A DNA stretch of 64,000 bases from Gilvirhabdus luticola (GTDB taxonomy: Bacteria; Bacteroidota; Bacteroidia; Flavobacteriales; Flavobacteriaceae), in assembly GCF_032583975.1 (NCBI RefSeq), contig NZ_JAWHTF010000010.1. One strand, 5' to 3'. The position numbers were made by a program, and so were the translations under genes. Below, piece after piece: positions 17,222 to 25,932 of the stretch. A model generated the notes under the pieces. The model had not been told where the DNA came from, made no database searches, and saw only the letters and a list, made by a program, of their open reading frames with translations. Numbering within the stretch: position 1 is the stretch's first letter; each line of letters starts with the position of its first letter.

Positions 17222-18480
17222 ATCTACTCATAAAGTCTGCGACCGTTTTAGATACTAAAAGTGATTTTCATAATACGCAACAAGATATTTTAATTGAAAA
17301 AGGCAATATCTCTAAAATTGCAAAATCAATAAGGAACCCAAATAAGTATCGTGAAATCAATTTAGAGAATTTGCATATATCTCAAGGTTGGTTTGATAGT
17401 AGTGTTTGTTTTGGAGAACCGGGTTTTGAAGAGCGCGAAACCATTGAAAACGGTTTAAGAACTGCTTCCAAATCTGGGTTTACTGCTGTGGCATTGAATC
17501 CAAACACAAATCCTGTGATTGATACCAATTCTGATATAGCTTTTATTAAATCTAAAGCGGAAAAAAGTGCAACTACTTTAATACCAATAGGTGCTTTGAC
17601 CAAAGAAAGTAAAGGACAGGATTTAGCAGAACTTTTTGATATGAAAAATGCTGGAGCAAAAGCTTTTTGTGATTATAAAAAATCTATTTCAAACCCTAAC
17701 CTGCTGAAAATTGCACTACAATATGCCAGTAATTTTGATGGACTGATTTGCTCTTTTGCTCAAGAGGATAAAATAGTCACTTCTGGCGTAATGAATGAAG
17801 GTATAACAAGTACTTTATTAGGCCTTAATGGAAATCCTGCGTTGGCAGAAGAACTTCAAATTGCAAGAGATCTGTTTATATTGGAATATACGCAAGGAAA
17901 ACTTCATATTCCAACCATATCTACAGCAAAATCTGTTGAATTAATTAGAGATGCAAAACGTAAGAAATTAGATGTGACATGTAGTGTTGCTGTTCATAAT
18001 TTGTGGTTTTCTGATAGCGATTTAAAAGATTTCAACACAAACTTTAAGGTATTACCACCTTTAAGAACTGAAGACGATATAAACGCTTTAAAAGAAGGAC
18101 TAAAAGACGGAACAATAGATATGGTGACTAGTGATCACAACCCTTTGAATATTGAAAGAAAGAAAATTGAATTTGATCATGCAGACTATGGAACCATTGG
18201 GTTGGAAAGTTCTTTTGGAGCTTTAAATTCTTTATTCACTGTAAAAAAAGCAATTAACTTATTGACAAATGGAAAAGAGCGTTTTGGTTTAAAAAATGAC
18301 CCTATAAATATAGGAAGAAAAGCTAATGTAACACTCTTCAATCCTGAAACAAAATATGGTTTTAATGATGAGAATATCGTCTCGAAATCAAAAAACTCTA
18401 TATTTCAAAATATTGCTTTAAAAGGAAAGGTCTATGGTATTGTTTCAAATAATAAAGTGGTTTTAAATTATTCATTATGA
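17218..18480 (+). CDS. Dihydroorotase-like amidohydrolase lacking the HxH metal motif
   Basis: 420 residues in the dihydroorotase/amidohydrolase superfamily. In active enzymes the first strand ends D-x-H-x-H; here the equivalent reads GWFDSSVCFGEPG (D60, then S-S-V-C), so both metal-binding histidines are absent. Later motifs are preserved: KVLPPLRTEDDINALKEGLKDGTIDMV, then TSDHNP and GTIGLESSFGAL. This looks like a non-catalytic PyrC' homologue, which in some bacteria (Pseudomonas, established) scaffolds aspartate transcarbamoylase. Annotation pipelines would call it dihydroorotase, but catalysis is doubtful. It overlaps both neighbours by four bases (ATGA), so it is tightly coupled in the operon. 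Confidence 0.88.
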   Translation: MNLLIKSATVLDTKSDFHNTQQDILIEKGNISKIAKSIRNPNKYREINLENLHISQGWFDSSVCFGEPGFEERETIENGLRTASKSGFTAVALNPNTNPVIDTNSDIAFIKSKAEKSATTLIPIGALTKESKGQDLAELFDMKNAGAKAFCDYKKSISNPNLLKIALQYASNFDGLICSFAQEDKIVTSGVMNEGITSTLLGLNGNPALAEELQIARDLFILEYTQGKLHIPTISTAKSVELIRDAKRKKLDVTCSVAVHNLWFSDSDLKDFNTNFKVLPPLRTEDDINALKEGLKDGTIDMVTSDHNPLNIERKKIEFDHADYGTIGLESSFGALNSLFTVKKAINLLTNGKERFGLKNDPINIGRKANVTLFNPETKYGFNDENIVSKSKNSIFQNIALKGKVYGIVSNNKVVLNYSL

Positions 18481-18809
18481 CAGAAGAAGATATAAATAAT
18501 GGGAAAACTATAGCCATTGTAAGCTATCTAACCATCATTGGAACTTTGATTGCTTATTTTATGAATGTTGAAAAGAAAAATACCTTTGCGGGTTTTCACT
18601 TGAGACAAGCTTTAGGGCTATGGTTAACATATGCAGCAATAGGGTTATTAGTTAGCCAATTTGATAGTTGGTTAGCATCTATTGGATTTTATATATTTTT
18701 TGCAGTTCTCTTTATTTATGGATTTGGCAATGCCATTTCAGGAAAAACACAACCAGTACCGCTTTTGGGTGAATTGTACCAGAAATGGTTTTCTAGTTTT
18801 GGAAGTTAA
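18477..18809 (+). CDS. DUF4870-like small membrane protein
   Basis: 110 residues with three hydrophobic helices (IAIVSYLTIIGTLIAYFMN; ALGLWLTYAAIGLLVS; SIGFYIFFAVLFIYGFGNAI). The FAGFHLRQALGLW motif is the hallmark of the DUF4870/Tic20-like group. These are inner-membrane proteins of unknown function, sometimes named import component proteins by distant likeness to chloroplast Tic20. The start overlaps the dihydroorotase-like stop (ATGA), and the stop is immediately followed by the ATG of the esterase gene, consistent with one transcript. Confidence 0.85.
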   Translation: MTEEDINNGKTIAIVSYLTIIGTLIAYFMNVEKKNTFAGFHLRQALGLWLTYAAIGLLVSQFDSWLASIGFYIFFAVLFIYGFGNAISGKTQPVPLLGELYQKWFSSFGS

Positions 18810-19466
18810 ATGATGAGCAAAAACCTTTCATTAATACATATTATTAGAGAATCGTCCATAAAAGAAAATGCACCTGTTTTAATTATGCTTCATGGTTATG
18901 GCAGTGATGAAAAGGATCTGTTTTCTTTTGCAAACGAATTACCTAAAGAACTTTTTATTATTTCTGCCAGAGCACCTTTCACTATGATGCCCTTTGGAAA
19001 TGCTTGGTATGCAATAAATTTTGATGCAGATAAAGGTAAATGGAACGATAATAATCAAGCTACAAAATCCAGAGATTTAATTGCTGTTTTTATAGATGAA
19101 GTTATTACAACTTATCCAGTTGATAAACATAATGTCACGCTTCTAGGCTTTAGTCAAGGTACTATTTTAAGTTATGCAGTAGCTATAACCTATCCTGAAA
19201 AAGTGAAAAACATTATTGCATTAAGTGGTTATGTTCATCACGATATTTTACCAGAAAATTTAGAAGATAAAGATTATTCTCATCTGGATTTTTATTGTTC
19301 TCATGGCAGTGTAGACCAAGTCATTCCAGTTGAATGGGCCAGAAAAAACTCGCCTTTTTTAAAATCACTGAATATCAAGCATCAATATTCAGAATTTCCA
19401 GTTGGTCATGGTGTTGCTCCACAAAATTTTTTCGAATTTAAAGATTGGTTAACAAAAAGAATCTAG
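18810..19466 (+). CDS. Carboxylesterase/phospholipase-type alpha/beta hydrolase
   Basis: 218 residues of the acyl-protein-thioesterase/YpfH-like esterase family. The oxyanion-hole region is LIMLHGYGSDEKDL, the nucleophile elbow GFSQGT (Ser about 113), the acid in SHGSVDQVIPVEWA, and the histidine in PVGHGVAP. These form a full Ser-Asp-His triad. No signal peptide is present, so it is cytosolic. Two adjacent ATG codons (18810, 18813) offer alternative starts. It is the last gene of the BatA-like operon. Natural substrates of this family range from short-chain esters to acylated molecules; none can be assigned. Confidence 0.9.
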   Translation: MMSKNLSLIHIIRESSIKENAPVLIMLHGYGSDEKDLFSFANELPKELFIISARAPFTMMPFGNAWYAINFDADKGKWNDNNQATKSRDLIAVFIDEVITTYPVDKHNVTLLGFSQGTILSYAVAITYPEKVKNIIALSGYVHHDILPENLEDKDYSHLDFYCSHGSVDQVIPVEWARKNSPFLKSLNIKHQYSEFPVGHGVAPQNFFEFKDWLTKRI

Positions 19467-19509
19467 TTGTTTTTGTATCTTTCTTATCTACAGTTGTAAA
19501 TTATTTAAA

Positions 19510-20022
19510 ATGAAGCGAAATTATTTATGCCTTATATTCATTCTATATTGCTTCGTTATCAGAGCTCAAGATAATACTAACCTGAAAGAAATAAATAAAC
19601 AGATTTGGAATAATTTCACCAAAGCATTTGAGACATTAGACTTTGAGTTGTTTGGAAGTCTACACTCCGAAGATTTTATTAGAATTGGAGGAGATAGTAA
19701 GAACATCAGAGATAAAGAAAATTATTTAAGCGGTTATAAGCAAAGGTGGCAAAACAAGTCATTGAATAAAACCATTTCATTTAGATTTTTAGAGCGTATT
19801 TGTAATGATAGTATTGCTTCTGAACGTGGAATTTATAAACTAACTAGAAATCCAAATTCAGATATTGAAAAGTCTTATTTTGGAAAATTTCATGTTATCT
19901 TAAAAATGGAAAGTTCATCATGGAAAATTATGGTTGATTATGATTCTTCAGAAAACAATACCATAAATGAAACATCATATAATGATGCTTATGTAATGTA
20001 TGATTTTAATAAATTCAAATAA
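19510..20022 (+). CDS. Secreted NTF2-like (DUF4440-type) protein
   Basis: 170 residues with a signal peptide (about 1-19, MKRNYLCLIFILYCFVIRAQ). An NTF2-like domain follows: helix KQIWNNFTKAFETLDFELFGSLHSEDFIRIGGD, then alternating strands ending SSWKIMVDYD. It is related in fold, not in sequence detail, to the secreted protein at 11286. No catalytic residues are assignable. A TATCTTTC box at 19476-19483 (one mismatch to TAnnTTTG) could be its own promoter. The gene ends just before a strong symmetric terminator shared with the convergent response-regulator gene. Confidence 0.8.
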   Translation: MKRNYLCLIFILYCFVIRAQDNTNLKEINKQIWNNFTKAFETLDFELFGSLHSEDFIRIGGDSKNIRDKENYLSGYKQRWQNKSLNKTISFRFLERICNDSIASERGIYKLTRNPNSDIEKSYFGKFHVILKMESSSWKIMVDYDSSENNTINETSYNDAYVMYDFNKFK

Positions 20023-20050
20023 AAAAGCCAGCTTTCTAGCTGGCTTTTTT
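20021..20050. terminator. Bidirectional rho-independent terminator
   Basis: The inverted repeat AGCCAGCT/AGCTGGCT has a four-base loop (TTCT). It is flanked by an A-run on the left and a T-run on the right, so it can terminate both the NTF2-like gene (+) and the response-regulator operon (-). Confidence 0.9.
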
Positions 20051-20067
20051 ATTTACACTATTTATTA

Positions 20068-20778
20068 TTAAACACTTGCATTGACTACTAGCCTAAAACC
20101 TTCTCCATGAATATTTAATATCTCAACTTTTTCATCAGGTTTTAAATATTTACGTAACTTAGCTATATATACGTCCATACTTCTTGAGGTGAAATAATTA
20201 TCATCTCTCCAAATTTTAGTTAGAGCTAATTCTCTAGGCATTAGGTCATTTTCATGTAAAGCCAATAAACGTAATAATTCGCACTCTTTAGGAGATAATT
20301 TAATTGGGTCTCCACCTCTAAAACGTAAAAAACGAAGTTTAGAATTTAAATGAAAATCTCCTATTGTAAATTCAAACTGCTTGCTATCGGCTATTGTATC
20401 TGAAGCTTTTCTGGCAATGATTGCTTTAATTTTCATTAATAGCACCTCACTGTCAAAAGGTTTATTTAAGTAATCATCAGCTCCGACTTTATAACCCTTT
20501 AAAACATCTTCTTTCATTGCTTTAGCGGTTAAGAAAATAATTGGAACATCAGCATTTTTCTCTCTTATTTCTTTTGCTAATGTAAAACCATCTTTATAAG
20601 GCATCATGACATCTAGAATACAAAGATCAAAATCATCCTTTTTAAATTTTTCGAAACCTTCCATCCCATTTTTAGCATGAACAACATCATAGTCATTCAT
20701 CATAAGATAGTCTTTAAGCACAGTTCCAAAATTTGGGTCGTCTTCTACTAATAAAATTTTCTTGTTTTGTTCGTCCAT
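20068..20778 (-). CDS. OmpR-family response regulator (RprY-like)
   Basis: 236 residues. The receiver domain (about 5-120) has phosphoacceptor D56 (CILDVMMPYKDG), acidic pair VEDD, and K106 (LNKPFDS). A C-terminal OmpR/PhoB winged helix (about 135-232) contains IKLSPKECELLRLLALHENDL and the recognition-helix segment SRSMDVYIAKLRKYL. It resembles Bacteroidota RprY. It is encoded four bases downstream of its cognate histidine kinase, so transcription depends on the kinase promoter, which carries phased GTTAA repeats. OmpR-type regulators bind direct repeats at 10-11 bp, which suggests autoregulation. Confidence 0.95.
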   Translation of the reverse strand: MDEQNKKILLVEDDPNFGTVLKDYLMMNDYDVVHAKNGMEGFEKFKKDDFDLCILDVMMPYKDGFTLAKEIREKNADVPIIFLTAKAMKEDVLKGYKVGADDYLNKPFDSEVLLMKIKAIIARKASDTIADSKQFEFTIGDFHLNSKLRFLRFRGGDPIKLSPKECELLRLLALHENDLMPRELALTKIWRDDNYFTSRSMDVYIAKLRKYLKPDEKVEILNIHGEGFRLVVNASV

Positions 20779-20781
20779 AAT

Positions 20782-22353
20782 TTATGATATTAACGGAAGT
20801 TTTATAATAAAAGTACTTCCTTTTCCTTTTTCACTTTCTACTGAAACATGACCTTGATGGTCTTCTACTATTCGTTTTACATATGCCAAGCCTAATCCAT
20901 GACCTTTAACATTATGTATATTTCCTGTGTGCTCTCTATAAAATTTTTCGAACACTCTTTTTTGTGCAGCTTTACTCATCCCGCTACCATGGTCTTTAAT
21001 TTTCAACAAAATATTGGTTCCTACATTTTCTGTTGAAACTTCAATCTGAGGTTTTTCTGGCGAATACTTTATCGCATTATCCAAAATATTAACAATAACA
21101 TTAGTAAAATGGGACTCGTTTGCAAGAACAGAGGATTTATCGGCATCCAATCGAGTTTTTATATACCCATTTTTATTTTCAACAATTAACTCTACATGAG
21201 TTAAAGCATCTAGTATTAAGTCGTGTAACTTAACCCTATCCTTACTAATGTTTAGTTCGTTTTTTTCTAGTTTAGATATTCTTAATACGTTTTCTACCTG
21301 TGCATGCATACGCTTGTTCTCGTCTTTAATCATATTAAGGTAGCGCTTCACTTTTTCTTTATCATCAATAACTTTAGGGTTTTTTATTGAATCTAAAGCC
21401 AAGTTTATAGTTGCTATCGGAGTCTTGAACTCATGCGTCATGTTATTAATAAAATCTGTTTTGATTTCAGAAATTTTACGTTGCTTGATCAACTGGTACA
21501 AGGCACTTGTATAAGCAATAATGATTATGAGCGTAAAAATGACGGATAATAATGTCATCCCAATGATTGATGATAAAATAAATTTATTTCGTTCTGGAAA
21601 ATTTACTAATAAATTATAATTACTAATATTATTCTCGTTATAAAAAATTGGAACACTATAGGTTGAAGCTTTTTGAAGCTCAAACCCATCACTTTGCACT
21701 TTTGTTGCTAAATCATTGGCATAAATGGCAAACTCATAATTAATATCAATATCTACTTCACGAAGTTTTCTATACAAAAGTTCTTGTATTTCATTCTTGG
21801 AAACTCTTTTATGTATAGGAGTTCTGTAAGCAATATCTTTATAGGTGGTTTCAAAAACAATCTCATCACTTCTAGAAATCTTTTCTGTTAAGAGTAGACG
21901 TTCTTCTGGGCTAAAACCTGAACTGCTTTCAATATCAGAGCTTTTATAAATTTTTGTTTCCCGTTCGTTAAGTATTCTTTTTATATTAATACTATCTAAA
22001 CCTATGTCAAAGAGCGATGACGATAATTTATAGTTTTCTTCTAAAATACCGTTTCTGTAAATGAGCGTTTCGTTAGAATCCTGATCATCCTGAACAATAT
22101 ATAAATTCTTAATTGCTGTAGTGTCAACCTTGACACCTCTAGCCATTAAATCCTGAAATTTATAGACGTATTCTGTATATTCTCTTTCTTCAATACCGCT
22201 TGAAACATCTATTAAAATACGCTTTACATTGTAGGTAAATTGTTCTTCTTTATTTTCTACCGAATTATTAATATAATACGCTTGAACAAATATGATACCT
22301 ATAAGTGATAAACTCATTAATAGCACCAATAGGATGAATATTCTTTTGCTCAT
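20782..22353 (-). CDS. Membrane sensor histidine kinase (RprX-like)
   Basis: 523 residues from ATG 22353 (an in-frame TTG precedes it). It has an N-terminal helix (FILLVLLMSLSLIGIIFVQ), a periplasmic sensor region of ~230 residues, and a second helix (IIGMTLLSVIFTLIIIIAY). The dimerisation/phosphoacceptor box is FINNMTHEFKTPIATI (His in the THEFKTP motif). The ATPase domain has N-box ILDNAIKYSP, G1 IKDHGSGM and G2 GHGLGLAYVKRI. The sensor signal is not known; RprX relatives have been linked to envelope and redox stress. It is the first gene of a two-gene operon with the response regulator. Confidence 0.95.
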   Translation of the reverse strand: MSKRIFILLVLLMSLSLIGIIFVQAYYINNSVENKEEQFTYNVKRILIDVSSGIEEREYTEYVYKFQDLMARGVKVDTTAIKNLYIVQDDQDSNETLIYRNGILEENYKLSSSLFDIGLDSINIKRILNERETKIYKSSDIESSSGFSPEERLLLTEKISRSDEIVFETTYKDIAYRTPIHKRVSKNEIQELLYRKLREVDIDINYEFAIYANDLATKVQSDGFELQKASTYSVPIFYNENNISNYNLLVNFPERNKFILSSIIGMTLLSVIFTLIIIIAYTSALYQLIKQRKISEIKTDFINNMTHEFKTPIATINLALDSIKNPKVIDDKEKVKRYLNMIKDENKRMHAQVENVLRISKLEKNELNISKDRVKLHDLILDALTHVELIVENKNGYIKTRLDADKSSVLANESHFTNVIVNILDNAIKYSPEKPQIEVSTENVGTNILLKIKDHGSGMSKAAQKRVFEKFYREHTGNIHNVKGHGLGLAYVKRIVEDHQGHVSVESEKGKGSTFIIKLPLIS

Positions 22354-22357
22354 CAAT

Positions 22358-22365
22358 CAAAATTA
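22358..22365 (-). promoter_or_regulatory. -7 promoter element TAATTTTG of the sensor-kinase operon
   Basis: Read on the minus strand, this is a perfect TAnnTTTG ending four bases before the ATG at 22353, so the transcript would be leaderless or nearly so. There is no TTG at the -33 position; phased GTTAA repeats occupy the upstream region instead, as expected for an activator-dependent promoter. Confidence 0.55.
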
Positions 22366-22409
22366 ACATTTTAACATTTAGTTGCCTTAGCATTTAACCT
22401 TACATTAAC
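22362..22409 (-). promoter_or_regulatory. GTTAA(A/T) repeat array upstream of the sensor kinase
   Basis: On the minus strand there are GTTAAT (22409-22404), GTTAAA (22398-22393), GTTAAA (22375-22370) and GTTAAT (22367-22362). Intervals are 11, 23 and 8 bases. The first two intervals are one and two helical turns. The same hexamer, in the same orientation relative to the gene, recurs upstream of htrA and the DUF5916 gene. It is a candidate autoregulatory operator for the RprY-like protein. Confidence 0.48.
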
Positions 22410-22432
22410 AAAAATGTTAAAATTTTTGTTTT

Positions 22433-23017
22433 TTAACGTTTTTTAAGAAGCTTCTTATGTATGGTTTCTACTTGTTTGTAAGTGCTTTCTAAAGTGGTAT
22501 TTGTAATAACAAAATCTGAACGCTTTATTTTTTCTTCGTCACTTAATTGATTGCTCATTATGGCTTCAATCTTTTCTTTAGTTGTGTAATCTCGCTCTAT
22601 TAGTCTGTTTATCCTCAACCTCTTTGGAGCTGTAACCAAAATGACAAAATCGCACTGCTCTTGCAAGTTATTTTCAAATAAAATGGCAGATTCTTTAATA
22701 ACATATATAGAGGTTTGTTTATTTAACCATCGTTCAAAATGTCTTTTAACTCTAGGATGAACAATGGCATTCATTTTATCTAAAAGGTCTTTATTATTAA
22801 ATATTTTATTAGCAATAAACGGTCTATTTAAATCATCATTTAGATATGTTTCTTCTCCAAAAAGACTTTTCAATTTTCTTTTAATAATTTTTGAAGATTT
22901 CATAAGTTTCTTGGCTTCTTCATCCGCAATGTAAATAGGAATCCCTAAAGCTTTAAACTTTTCTGCTACCGTAGTTTTTCCACTCCCAATACCACCTGTT
23001 AGACCAACTATTATCAT
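22433..23017 (-). CDS. coaE: Dephospho-CoA kinase
   Basis: 194 residues. The enzyme phosphorylates the 3'-OH of the dephospho-CoA ribose, the last step of coenzyme A synthesis. The P-loop is GLTGGIGSGKTT (5-16). The substrate-binding region IYIADEEAKKLM follows, with DAxxV-like NAIVHPRVKRH and the lid segment RLIERDYTTKEKIEAIM. It overlaps the YbbR-domain gene upstream by four bases. coaBC lies in the same minus-strand block at 28.5-29.7 kb, so two CoA steps are near one another. Its 3' end reaches into the sensor-kinase regulatory region. Confidence 0.96.
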   Translation of the reverse strand: MIIVGLTGGIGSGKTTVAEKFKALGIPIYIADEEAKKLMKSSKIIKRKLKSLFGEETYLNDDLNRPFIANKIFNNKDLLDKMNAIVHPRVKRHFERWLNKQTSIYVIKESAILFENNLQEQCDFVILVTAPKRLRINRLIERDYTTKEKIEAIMSNQLSDEEKIKRSDFVITNTTLESTYKQVETIHKKLLKKR

Positions 23018-23976
23018 TCTATAATTATAAATTCTATTCTATTTTGCCCAATTCTAGTAGATTTAACAACCTTTGGTTTCTTGGTAATTTGTGGTGTTAA
23101 ATACTCATGTTCACTATCTATTTTACTATAATCACATTCTACAATAAAATCTTTTACTGCTATCGAATTAAAATCGCTCAAACCTGTGTAATAATAAACG
23201 TCTACTTCTTTTGGGTAATATTTTAGAGAAATGCTGTCTGGGACATTCTTAACAAACACAGGGATTTTAAGTTCTCCTTCAGTAAATTTTTCAACCATAG
23301 CCTTCAAAGTAACTTTGTTTTCCAAAAATTTAATATCTTTTATACTATCTGGCAACTGTAATTTGACAGTTTTTGATATGTTTGATTTGATATTTTTGAG
23401 AATGACTTCTTCTGTTAAAATATGGTCTATTTTGGAAACTACGCCATGTGGCCCAATAACTTTGATAGAATCTGGATTTAAAACAATGGAATCTCTAATA
23501 TCATAACCAGGACTATACTGAATATTTGAATGGAGTTTAATAGGTACTTTTAAAACCAAGTTCTTATCATATCTAAAACGTAATGTATCAGGATTAATAT
23601 TAACAACTTCAATTTGTTTGTCAAATTGTGAATTTAATTCTGGAAAGCCTTTTTCTTTAGTCCAAATATATGCGGAATCATTTTTAATTACATTAGTCTC
23701 AAAATCAATATTGAGTTTTGGTCTTTTTAAATAATATGGAAGCAAATTAAATCCAAATGTTTTTATAGTTACATTTAATTTTGCATTAGAATCACTTAAA
23801 ACTACATGATTTTCGGGGATGTTTTTCTTTATGATGTCAAATGTTATTGTATTCGTATAGGTTTTTGAGAGTTTAGTTAATATTAAAATAGCAAACGATA
23901 GCAATAAAAAGAGTAGAAATACATTCAGTTTTCCACTTTTAAATAATGAGAATATTTTTGATTTTATTGTACTCAT
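23014..23976 (-). CDS. YbbR-like domain protein (CdaR-like)
   Basis: 320 residues. A short basic N-terminus and one transmembrane helix (VFLLFLLLSFAILILTKL, about 19-36) are followed by an extracytoplasmic region of beta-rich YbbR-type repeats, for example SIQ/KVIGPHGVVSKIDHILTEEV and a second unit near KDIKFLENKVTLKAMVE. In Firmicutes YbbR (CdaR) regulates the diadenylate cyclase CdaA (established). In Bacteroidota the same fold is found next to coaE and fabI-like genes, and its role is not defined here. It is tightly packed: four-base overlap with coaE and a two-base gap to the upstream glycosyltransferase. Confidence 0.83.
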   Translation of the reverse strand: MSTIKSKIFSLFKSGKLNVFLLFLLLSFAILILTKLSKTYTNTITFDIIKKNIPENHVVLSDSNAKLNVTIKTFGFNLLPYYLKRPKLNIDFETNVIKNDSAYIWTKEKGFPELNSQFDKQIEVVNINPDTLRFRYDKNLVLKVPIKLHSNIQYSPGYDIRDSIVLNPDSIKVIGPHGVVSKIDHILTEEVILKNIKSNISKTVKLQLPDSIKDIKFLENKVTLKAMVEKFTEGELKIPVFVKNVPDSISLKYYPKEVDVYYYTGLSDFNSIAVKDFIVECDYSKIDSEHEYLTPQITKKPKVVKSTRIGQNRIEFIIIE

Positions 23977-23978
23977 TT

Positions 23979-24983
23979 TTATTTAAAGAATAAATTAGGA
24001 AACTGTTCTTCTGGGTCTTTATTCAATAAATCAATAAAAAAAGTCGATTTCAAAAAACCATAACCATAACCATAAAACTGTATTCCAATTGCAAAAACTG
24101 ATAACATAGCCACAATTATATTTTTGTTTGAAATTAACGAAATAATAAATGCCATCGTAAAATAAATAGTAAAGCCAATTAAAAGCCATTTAAAATTCAA
24201 AAAGTAACAAATAAGAGAGGCGACAAACATTAGAATAAACAAACTTGGAAACCAATACGTAATCTTTTTAGTTTTAGGATGCCACTTGTTTAATATACCT
24301 CTTGCTAGTCCGAATTTATAAACTTGATTATAAAACTTTGACCATGAAATCCTTCTTTTATGAAAAACAAGCGCTTCTGAAATAAGTTTGGTATTAAAAC
24401 CTAACTTCTTAAGTCTAATTGATAAATCTGGATCTTCTCCAGGATGAATTCTACCAAATCCTTTAGAGGCTTCAAAAGCAGTTTTTGAAATTCCCATATT
24501 AAAACTTCTTGGTTGAAACTCATTAATACTTTGACTTTTTCCTCTTATACCACCAGTACTTATAAAAGATGTCATGGCAAAATTTATAGCTTTTTGAAGA
24601 TTAGTGAACGAATTATCTGCTGCATCTGGCCCTCCAAAACAATCTGTAAATTCTGCGTTCAAGCTAGAAATAACATTATTCAAGTATTCTTTTGGAAGAA
24701 CACAATCAGAATCCAGAATAATAAAGTAATTGCCTTTGGCTCTTTGCATTCCAAAATTTCTAGAATCTCCAGGTCCTGTGTTATTTTTTATATAATATGA
24801 TATATTCAGCTTATCCGTAAAGCTGTCAATTACTTGTTTTGAGGGCAATGGAGATCCATCTTCAATGATTACTATTTCAAATGTTTTGTTGGTATTTAAG
24901 TTAACAAAGCTTTCAAGAAGTTCTTTAACCTCTTCAGGCCTATTATAAACAGGAATAATAAATGAAAAATCTTGAACTTTCAT
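23979..24983 (-). CDS. Family 2 glycosyltransferase, membrane-anchored
   Basis: 334 residues. The GT-A domain starts FSFIIPVYNRPEEVKELLES, with nucleotide-binding IIEDGS and the metal-binding motif in FIILDSDCVLP, then RSFNMGISKTAFEASKGF and GEDPDLSIRLKKLGF. Two or three C-terminal helices (WFPSLFILMFVASLICYFL and WLLIGFTIYFTMAFIISLI) anchor it. The catalytic-base region EDPDLS corresponds to the ED motif of processive-like GT2 enzymes. It is the first gene of a short operon with the YbbR protein and coaE. Donor and acceptor sugars are unknown. Confidence 0.92.
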   Translation of the reverse strand: MKVQDFSFIIPVYNRPEEVKELLESFVNLNTNKTFEIVIIEDGSPLPSKQVIDSFTDKLNISYYIKNNTGPGDSRNFGMQRAKGNYFIILDSDCVLPKEYLNNVISSLNAEFTDCFGGPDAADNSFTNLQKAINFAMTSFISTGGIRGKSQSINEFQPRSFNMGISKTAFEASKGFGRIHPGEDPDLSIRLKKLGFNTKLISEALVFHKRRISWSKFYNQVYKFGLARGILNKWHPKTKKITYWFPSLFILMFVASLICYFLNFKWLLIGFTIYFTMAFIISLISNKNIIVAMLSVFAIGIQFYGYGYGFLKSTFFIDLLNKDPEEQFPNLFFK

Positions 24984-25004
24984 ACATTACAAATGTAATT
25001 AAAC

Positions 25005-25037
25005 AAAAAACAAAAGCCACCGTAAAAAAGGTGGCTA
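25005..25037 (-). terminator. Rho-independent terminator after fabI
   Basis: The stem GCCACC/GGTGGC (25015-25036) has a ten-base loop. Read on the minus strand, the T-rich run TTTTGTTTTTTG follows, so it terminates fabI transcription before the glycosyltransferase gene. Confidence 0.8.
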
Positions 25038-25059
25038 ATTACATAATATTTTGAAATTT

Positions 25060-25878
25060 TTATTCTTCTTTCATAAAAGCTTCCATAACTTCATTACTAA
25101 CTCCCATATTACTAAAGCCACCATCATTAAATAAATTTTGTAACGTAACACGTTTGGTTAAATCACTAAATAAGGTAACTGTATAATTTGCGCAATCTAA
25201 AGCAGTAGCATTTCCTAAAGGAGACATCTTATCTGCATAAGCAATAAAGCCGTCGAAGCCTTTAACACCTTGACCTGCAGTTGTTGGTGTAGGTGATTGT
25301 GAAATAGTATTAACGCGAACGTTTTTGTCTCTTCCAAAGAAATAACCGAAACTACGTGCAATACTTTCTAAATATGCTTTATTGTCTGCCATATCATTAT
25401 AATCTGGAAATACACGTTGGGCAGCCATATAAGTTAAAGCCACTATACTTCCCCATTCGTTCATTGCATCTTTCTTATAAAGTGTTTGCATTACTTTATG
25501 AAAAGACATAGCTGATACATCTGTTCCTTTTTGAGTCCAATCGTAGTTTTGATCTGTGTAAGCTCGTCCTTTTCTTACATTAATAGACATTCCTATAGAA
25601 TGCAAAACAAAATCAAGTTTGCCTCCAAAAATTTCCACTGATTTTTCTATTAGATTTTCTAAATCTTCAATAGAAGTTGCATCAGCAGGAATAATTTGAG
25701 ATCCTGTTTTTTCTGCAAGTTCATTAATCTGCCCCATTCTCATAGCTATTGGTGCATTTGTAAGCACAAACTGACCTCCTTCTTCATGAACTCTTTCTGC
25801 TGTTTTCCAAGCTATGGAATTGGCATCCAATGCTCCAAAAATGATTCCTTTTTTTCCTTTCAATAAGTTGTATGACAT
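25060..25878 (-). CDS. fabI: Enoyl-[acyl-carrier-protein] reductase (NADH), FabI type
   Basis: 272 residues of the short-chain dehydrogenase superfamily. It catalyses the last reductive step of each fatty-acid elongation round. The N-terminus KGIIFGALDANSIAWKTA has the FabI-style cofactor motif. DATS marks adenine binding, VLHSIGM the central strand, and the FabI catalytic pair is Y160 and K167 in YNDMADNKAY. It continues RVNTISQSPTPTTA, the triclosan-site region. This is the main target of diazaborines and triclosan in the family. It is flanked by its own terminator downstream and follows recN by 54 bases. Confidence 0.96.
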   Translation of the reverse strand: MSYNLLKGKKGIIFGALDANSIAWKTAERVHEEGGQFVLTNAPIAMRMGQINELAEKTGSQIIPADATSIEDLENLIEKSVEIFGGKLDFVLHSIGMSINVRKGRAYTDQNYDWTQKGTDVSAMSFHKVMQTLYKKDAMNEWGSIVALTYMAAQRVFPDYNDMADNKAYLESIARSFGYFFGRDKNVRVNTISQSPTPTTAGQGVKGFDGFIAYADKMSPLGNATALDCANYTVTLFSDLTKRVTLQNLFNDGGFSNMGVSNEVMEAFMKEE

Positions 25879-25932
25879 GTTTAGTTCGTTTTACTTTTTA
25901 GTATTGGTCTATAATAGAGTATAAATATACTA

